Origin: Acidobacteriota bacterium
GTDB lineage: Bacteria; Acidobacteriota; Terriglobia; UBA7540
Assembly (NCBI GenBank): GCA_003224635.1
Contig: QHZK01000216.1
Coordinates: 1-6,112 of the forward strand
DNA length: 6,112 bases
Reading direction: 5' to 3'
The notes below the pieces were generated by a model. That model did no database searches. It worked only from the letters and a program-made list of their open reading frames with translations, and was not told where the DNA came from. A program made the translations under genes and the position numbers. Shown here one piece after another: positions 1 to 3,514 of this stretch. The first letter of the stretch is position 1, and every line of letters starts with the position of its first letter.

Positions 1-1
1 G

Positions 2-217
2 GAGGTTTTGGAGGTCACGGGAAGCACGAGCGAGATCGTCTATCATCCGCTGCCCGAGGACGACCCCAAGTTGCGCCAGCCGGACATCCGCCTGGCGCTG
101 CAGGTTCTGGGTTGGTCACCGGTGGTTTCTCGCCGTGAAGGCTTGAGGATGGTGCTCCCTTACTTCCAGAAAGCTGTGCGGGAGCTCGAGCCTGTACGCG
201 CGGAGGTAATCGCGTAG
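2..217 (+). CDS. UDP-glucuronate decarboxylase-like NAD-dependent epimerase/dehydratase, C-terminal fragment (5' partial)
   Basis: Only the last 71 codons are visible. The reading frame is open from base 2 and ends at TAG 215-217. The visible peptide reads EVLEVTGSTSEIVY, then PLPEDDPKLRQPDI, then LGWSP and an EGLR...YF tail. This is the C-terminal signature of extended short-chain dehydrogenases of the UDP-glucuronate decarboxylase (UXS) and dTDP-glucose dehydratase type, where DDPKxRxPDI and LGWxPxVxxxEGLRxxxxYF belong to the substrate-binding lobe. Known UXS enzymes convert UDP-glucuronate to UDP-xylose in the cytoplasm, supplying sugars for surface polysaccharide. The Rossmann fold and the YxxxK catalytic site lie outside the window, so the exact substrate cannot be confirmed. 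Related sugar-nucleotide epimerases are possible. About 15 residues after the conserved YF extend beyond the usual end and look unstructured. No co-directional gene follows closely, so this may be the last gene of its operon. Confidence 0.85.
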   Translation, partial: EVLEVTGSTSEIVYHPLPEDDPKLRQPDIRLALQVLGWSPVVSRREGLRMVLPYFQKAVRELEPVRAEVIA

Positions 218-243
218 CCAGTTGGCGCCTCCCAGGCCGCTCC

Positions 244-263
244 TGCTCGTTTGGCGGCGAGCA
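244..263 (+). terminator. Weak hairpin downstream of the epimerase gene, possible terminator
   Basis: TGCTCG (244-249) and CGAGCA (258-263) can form a 6-bp stem around an 8-base loop, starting 27 bases after the epimerase stop codon. There is no T-run afterwards, so this is not a typical intrinsic terminator. The much stronger hairpins at 311-353 could equally well stop or stabilise the transcript end. Confidence 0.2.
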
Positions 264-277
264 TCAAGTGATTGAGA

Positions 278-385
278 ATTGCAAAGGATAGTGACGATCA
301 TCCGCTGTAGCGGCGCTCTATGAGCGCCGAAAAACGGCGGTCGCAGACCGCCGCTACAGAAAGAGCTGTCACTATGTTTTGCAAT
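278..385. repeat. 108-bp nested palindrome: 18-bp imperfect terminal inverted repeats around a REP-like pair (MITE-like)
   Basis: The left arm ATTGCAAAGGATAGTGAC (278-295) matches the reverse complement of the right arm GTCACTATGTTTTGCAAT (368-385) at 16 of 18 positions; the two mismatches are adjacent. Between each arm and the central GTAG-footed hairpins lie 9 unpaired bases on the left (296-304) and 8 on the right (360-367). The whole block could fold as one long stem bearing two internal hairpins. It carries no ORF of its own and lies entirely between two genes, as expected for a non-autonomous mobile or repetitive element. Target-site duplications are not evident. It may be one element, or a REP pair inserted into an older palindrome. 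It ends 36 bases before the receptor start codon, so it is likely to be in, or next to, that gene's promoter or leader. Confidence 0.55.
305..359. repeat. REPIN/BIME-like inverted pair of GTAG-footed REP palindromes
   Basis: Two perfect 8-bp-stem hairpins lie back to back: CGGCGCTC-TAT-GAGCGCCG (311-329) and CGGCGGTC-GCA-GACCGCCG (335-353), separated by AAAAA (330-334). Each is preceded at its outer foot by GTAG: 307-310 on the + strand and 354-357 read on the - strand. The outer sequence CTGTAGCGGC (305-314) is the exact reverse complement of GCCGCTACAG (350-359), so the pair can also fold as one longer structure. A GTAG tetranucleotide followed by a GC-rich palindrome is the known hallmark of REP elements mobilised by REP-associated tyrosine transposases (RAYTs), and inverted pairs are called REPINs or BIMEs. 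No RAYT gene is in the window, and genome copy number cannot be judged from here. The hairpins may also act as an mRNA 3'-end stabiliser for the epimerase gene. Confidence 0.7.
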
Positions 386-410
386 CATCAGTAGGTTATC
401 AGGTCTCTGA

Positions 411-415
411 AAGGA
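411..415 (+). promoter_or_regulatory. Ribosome-binding site of the TonB-dependent receptor gene
   Basis: AAGGA at 411-415 lies 6 bases before the ATG at 422. It supports that start, which also places a hydrophobic signal peptide directly at the N-terminus. Confidence 0.65.
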
Positions 416-421
416 TCCTTC

Positions 422-2968
422 ATGGCGCGAGCCGTTCTGTTCGTGAGTCTAGTTCTATTCGCTCCCCTGCTCTGCTTGCCGGCGCGGGGACAAGGCACAG
501 GAGCGCTCTCGGGCGTCGTGGAAGACCCGACTGGCGCTCCGGTACCCGACGCGCAGGTGAAGGTCCTCCGGAAGGAAGCGGGAATAGAACGCAGCGCCAC
601 TACGAATGAGGAGGGCCACTTTGCGTTTGGGAGCCTGCCGGCCGGCGAATACGTGCTGACCGTGCAGGCTCAGGGCGTCAAGCAAGCCAACACGCTGGTG
701 AAGGTTGGCGCAACTGCGGCTGCGCCGGTCCGCGTCCGCCTGGAAATCGCCGACGTGAAGGAGGAGGTGACGGTCAGCGCCAGCCTTCTTGCTTCGCCCT
801 CCGCGCAAATCAACGCGGACGCGATCAACATTGACCAGGACTTTCTGCGGAACCTGCCGAGCGAAAACGCCGAGCCCCTTGCGGTCCCTTCCTTGTTTGT
901 CAACCCTGCAGTGACCGGCGCGGACGGTCCGAAGATCATCGTGGACGGCGTCGAGACCGATTCGCTGGAACTGCCCGTGGCGAGCATCAAGCGCGTTTAC
1001 GTCAACAAGAATCCCTACTCGGCCGAGTTCGGTCGACCCGGAAAGGGGCGGATCGAAGTCAAAACCAAGCGCGCGAGCCATCATCATTATCACGGCAGCG
1101 CGGGCACCGTGCTCCGCAATTCGGGATTCGATGCGACCAACGCCTTTGCCCATGACCGGCCGCTTCAGCAACGAGCGGTGTCGGAGGCGGAACTCAACGG
1201 TCCGGTGAATCGCCGCGTCGCCTTTCTCATCGCCGCTCGATACGATTTCAATAACAACAGCTCGGTGGTCAATGCGCAGACGCCGCAGGGGCCGCTGGTA
1301 GAGAACTTTGTGGCGCGGGCGCGTAACACGCACCTGTTCGGCCGCTTCGACATCAAGGTCAGCCCCAACTCCAAAGCCATTGTTCTCTACAAGTTCAAGA
1401 ACAAGTCGGAGCCGGGCCAGAACGTCGGGGGCCTCAACCTCCCGGATGCCGCGACGGCCGTGTTCGGTCACGAGAATGAGGTGAAGCTTCTCGAGACGAC
1501 GGCGCTCTCGCCAAACTTCCTCAACGAGCTCCGGGCGGGCTGGAAACAACGCCGGCAAGGCACAGACAGCGCGACGAGCGCACCCGCCATTCTCGTCTTG
1601 GGCGCCATGACCACGGGCGGGGCGCAAGCGGCGCACCGGCAGCGGGAATCACAAGGCGACGTTGAAGATATCGTCAGTCAGGTGAAGGGAAGACATACGT
1701 TCCGATGGGGTGGCGGCATGCGGTTAAGGTTCTTGCGGGACTTCGACGCCTCCAACTTCGGGGGCACATTCACTTTCTCGACCCTCGCGGACTTTTCGGC
1801 GAACCAGCCCTCCTTATTCACGATCAACGCAGGTCAACCGGAAGTGGCCTTCACCCAGCATGAGTTCTATGCGTTCTCTCAGGACGAAATGAAACTGCGG
1901 CCGAATCTCTCCCTGATGCTGGGCTTGCGTTACGAGGGACAGTCGAACGGAAACTCCTTCAGGGATTTCGCCCCGCGTTTTGCTCTGGCGTATTCGCCGC
2001 GTGGCGGCGAGACTGTGATCCGAGCGGGGTTTGGAGTGTTTTACGACCGGCAGCCAGCCGACGTCAAGCAGCTCAGCCTTCTCCATGATGGGGAAAGGAT
2101 TGCCGAGTTCGACATCACCAACCCTTCTTATCCGGTTCCTTTCGGCCCAGGCACTCAACTGGCCGACGTAATCCCCAGCGTGATTCGCACCGCGCCGGAT
2201 ATCGGGTTTCCTCGTCTGACGCAAGGCAGTCTGGCCGTGGAGCGGAAGCTGGGCAAGGGAGAAAACTACCTGACGGTTGAGTACGCGACCTTGGGCGCTG
2301 TCCGGCTCTACCGCACGCGGAACGTCAATGCGCCGCTGCCCGGAACAACCGTGCCGCCCAATCCCAATTTCATCAACATCGATCGGTTCGAGTCTTCCGG
2401 CAAGTTGCACAGCAACGGCCTCACCGTCACCTGGCGAAACCGCGCTCAGAAGAGGCTGGACCTGCTGCTGCAATACACGCTCTCGCGCACCACGGACGAC
2501 TCCAGCGGACTGTACTCTCTCCCGGCGGACAACTATAACCTGCGGCCCGAACTCGGGCGGTCCGACTTCGACCAGCGCCACCGGTTGAACCTGGCGGGAA
2601 CGTATCGATTGCCCAAAGACTTCAAATTCGGAGGCATCCTAAAGCTCGCGTCCGGCCCTCCATTTAATATCATCACCGGATTGGACGATAACAATGACAC
2701 GGCATTCAACGATCGCCCACCGGGAGTGGCCCGCAACACCGGATCGGGCCCCCGATATGCCGACGTCGATGCACGCCTGTCAAGAGTCTTCCGGTTTGCG
2801 AAGAGCGAGGGCAGACGGCAAATCGAAGTCGCGGTTGATGCCTTCAACCTTCTCAACAGCGTCAACTTCAACAACTACGTCGGCGACCTTACGTCCCCAT
2901 TCTTTGGCCGCGCTGACGCCGCCTATCCGGCACGCCAACTGCAACTTTCCATGAGATTCAGCTTCTGA
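422..2968 (+). CDS. Oar-like TonB-dependent outer-membrane receptor with N-terminal carboxypeptidase-regulatory-like domain
   Basis: This is a complete 848-aa outer-membrane receptor. Such proteins import, or otherwise interact with, large substrates using TonB energy; the substrate here is unknown. Residues 1-23 form a signal peptide (hydrophobic VLFVSLVLFAPLLCLP, likely cut after ARG). Residues 26-108 form a CarboxypepD_reg-like beta-sandwich (GVVEDPTGAPVPDAQV; EGHFAFGSLPAGEYVLT). EEVTVSAS at about 114-121 resembles a TonB box. The plug spans roughly 125-217 (FLRNLP, IIVDGVETD, NPYSAEFGRPGKGRIEVKTK). The rest is beta-barrel, with family motifs SDFDQRHRLN (714-723), SGPPFNIITG (744-753), a DxNxD loop (D755, N757, D759) before NDRP, and a terminal QLQLSMRFSF ending in Phe848, the usual barrel-assembly signal. 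At 848 aa it is shorter than many acidobacterial relatives, which often exceed 1000, but no domain seems missing and no frameshift is seen. A His cluster (H220-H222, H224) follows the plug. Neighbours are far apart, so it is probably transcribed alone. Confidence 0.93.
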   Translation: MARAVLFVSLVLFAPLLCLPARGQGTGALSGVVEDPTGAPVPDAQVKVLRKEAGIERSATTNEEGHFAFGSLPAGEYVLTVQAQGVKQANTLVKVGATAAAPVRVRLEIADVKEEVTVSASLLASPSAQINADAINIDQDFLRNLPSENAEPLAVPSLFVNPAVTGADGPKIIVDGVETDSLELPVASIKRVYVNKNPYSAEFGRPGKGRIEVKTKRASHHHYHGSAGTVLRNSGFDATNAFAHDRPLQQRAVSEAELNGPVNRRVAFLIAARYDFNNNSSVVNAQTPQGPLVENFVARARNTHLFGRFDIKVSPNSKAIVLYKFKNKSEPGQNVGGLNLPDAATAVFGHENEVKLLETTALSPNFLNELRAGWKQRRQGTDSATSAPAILVLGAMTTGGAQAAHRQRESQGDVEDIVSQVKGRHTFRWGGGMRLRFLRDFDASNFGGTFTFSTLADFSANQPSLFTINAGQPEVAFTQHEFYAFSQDEMKLRPNLSLMLGLRYEGQSNGNSFRDFAPRFALAYSPRGGETVIRAGFGVFYDRQPADVKQLSLLHDGERIAEFDITNPSYPVPFGPGTQLADVIPSVIRTAPDIGFPRLTQGSLAVERKLGKGENYLTVEYATLGAVRLYRTRNVNAPLPGTTVPPNPNFINIDRFESSGKLHSNGLTVTWRNRAQKRLDLLLQYTLSRTTDDSSGLYSLPADNYNLRPELGRSDFDQRHRLNLAGTYRLPKDFKFGGILKLASGPPFNIITGLDDNNDTAFNDRPPGVARNTGSGPRYADVDARLSRVFRFAKSEGRRQIEVAVDAFNLLNSVNFNNYVGDLTSPFFGRADAAYPARQLQLSMRFSF

Positions 2969-3243
2969 GCGCAGGACGAGCCTCCGCTCGGCGCCAGCCG
3001 CGTCGGTTCAGCCAGACTTCGGCCCGCAGTGCATCGGGCTGCGTTCAATCCAAAAGAAGATTCCGGTTCCCGCGGGCGGTTCCTCTCCTACGGTTGCCCG
3101 AGCCAGCGCGTCCAGAGGCCGCTGGGGGAACTTGCATTTCCTATGGCACCTTCGTTTAGCCGAGATACACCTAAGTTCTATTGTTCCAATTGTCCTTCTC
3201 GGTTACGCTCCATGATGCACTAAGAGTGGAGAAGGAGATCAGC

Positions 3244-3381
3244 GTGCCAACCGCACGGAGCCGTGCTCCTGGCGAGAAGGTTTGGGGGACGGCATCATAC
3301 TCAGAAGACCCTTACTCAATGCCATTCTTCGGCGCCAGCGATCCTGGCGCTGCGCTTCGGCCTGGTCGGCGCGTCGTTTAA
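3244..3381 (+). CDS. Doubtful small ORF, 46 codons, GTG start
   Basis: The ORF starts at GTG 3244, which is preceded by a good AAGGAG-type site (3232-3237) with a 6-base gap, and ends at TAA 3379-3381. The peptide begins MPTARSRAPGEKVWG and ends RPGRRVV. It is basic, has no signal peptide or membrane segment, and resembles no family I know. A 7-bp inverted repeat (3332-3350) lies inside it. The only support is the ribosome-binding site. A random GC-rich ORF of this length is quite likely, so this is a candidate only. Confidence 0.13.
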   Translation: MPTARSRAPGEKVWGTASYSEDPYSMPFFGASDPGAALRPGRRVV

Positions 3382-3440
3382 TTCGCGGCGGCTGAGACGG
3401 GCTTCCTCCCACGAGATGCGGCCTGGACCAACTTAGTGAC

Positions 3441-3481
3441 CCCATAGCGCTGCGATGGGTAACACCCTTAGCGCTGCAGGG
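3441..3481. repeat. Tandem pair of CCC[A/T]TAGCGCTGC...GGG hairpin motifs upstream of the SBBP gene
   Basis: Unit 1 is CCCATAGCGCTGCGATGGG (3441-3459) and unit 2 is CCCTTAGCGCTGCAGGG (3465-3481). The first 13 bases match at 12 positions, and the copies start 24 bases apart. Both have the 9-bp core TAGCGCTGC, which contains the palindrome AGCGCT, flanked by complementary CCC(A/T) and (T/A)GGG arms. GGGT (3457-3460) and ACCC (3464-3467) across the junction offer a competing fold. The pair ends 21 bases before the ribosome-binding site of the SBBP gene, a position fitting an operator or a leader structure. It could instead be part of a dispersed genomic repeat. No known regulator site is recognised. 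Confidence 0.45.
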
Positions 3482-3501
3482 AACGTGTGCTCGGCGTACT
3501 T

Positions 3502-3507
3502 GGAGGA
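3502..3507 (+). promoter_or_regulatory. Ribosome-binding site of the SBBP-repeat protein gene
   Basis: GGAGGA at 3502-3507 is followed after 7 bases by ATG at 3515. It favours this start over ATG 3566 (codon 18), which has a weaker GAGGA at 3556-3560. Starting at codon 18 would also remove the Arg-rich N-region of the signal peptide. Confidence 0.75.
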
Positions 3508-3514
3508 CTTCTCA

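Larger units (their letters stand above)
2969..3514. other. 546-bp intergenic region with no convincing gene
   Basis: Short ORFs exist on both strands but none gives a recognisable protein. A small 5-bp stem, CGAGC (2977-2981) with GCTCG (2986-2990), follows the receptor stop codon by 8 bases but has no T-run. A 7-bp stem with a 5-base loop, GCGCCAG (3332-3338) and CTGGCGC (3344-3350), lies further along. TTGCAT (3132-3137) and TTTAGC (3155-3160) are spaced 17 bases apart, but the second box matches the -10 consensus poorly, so I do not call a promoter. The clearest structure is the tandem motif at 3441-3481, listed separately. The length suggests a long regulatory leader for the downstream SBBP gene or decayed DNA. 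Confidence 0.6.

Noticed and set aside
116..388. 90-codon open frame on the - strand
   Set aside because: It runs through the palindromic repeat and into the epimerase end. Repeat hairpins create it, and no protein family is evident.
464..481. Possible lipoprotein signal around Cys18 of the receptor
   Set aside because: The residue before the cysteine is Leu, not Gly, Ala or Ser, so it is not a lipobox. A standard signal peptide cleaved near ARG fits better.
455..1636. 393-codon open frame on the - strand
   Set aside because: It lies wholly inside the receptor gene, is Arg-rich and low in recognisable motifs, and is the typical antisense shadow of a GC-rich coding frame. The + strand frame carries clear receptor domains across the same bases.
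1814..2581. 255-codon open frame on the - strand
   Set aside because: It is antisense to the receptor barrel, whose sequence motifs are strong here. The antisense peptide resembles nothing known.
2977..2990. Small stem-loop after the receptor stop codon as a terminator
   Set aside because: The stem is only 5 bp with no T-run. It is too weak to call in GC-rich DNA.
3132..3160. TTGCAT and TTTAGC spaced by 17 bases as a sigma-70 promoter
   Set aside because: The -10 box matches the consensus at only 3 of 6 positions, which is expected by chance in a 546-bp gap.
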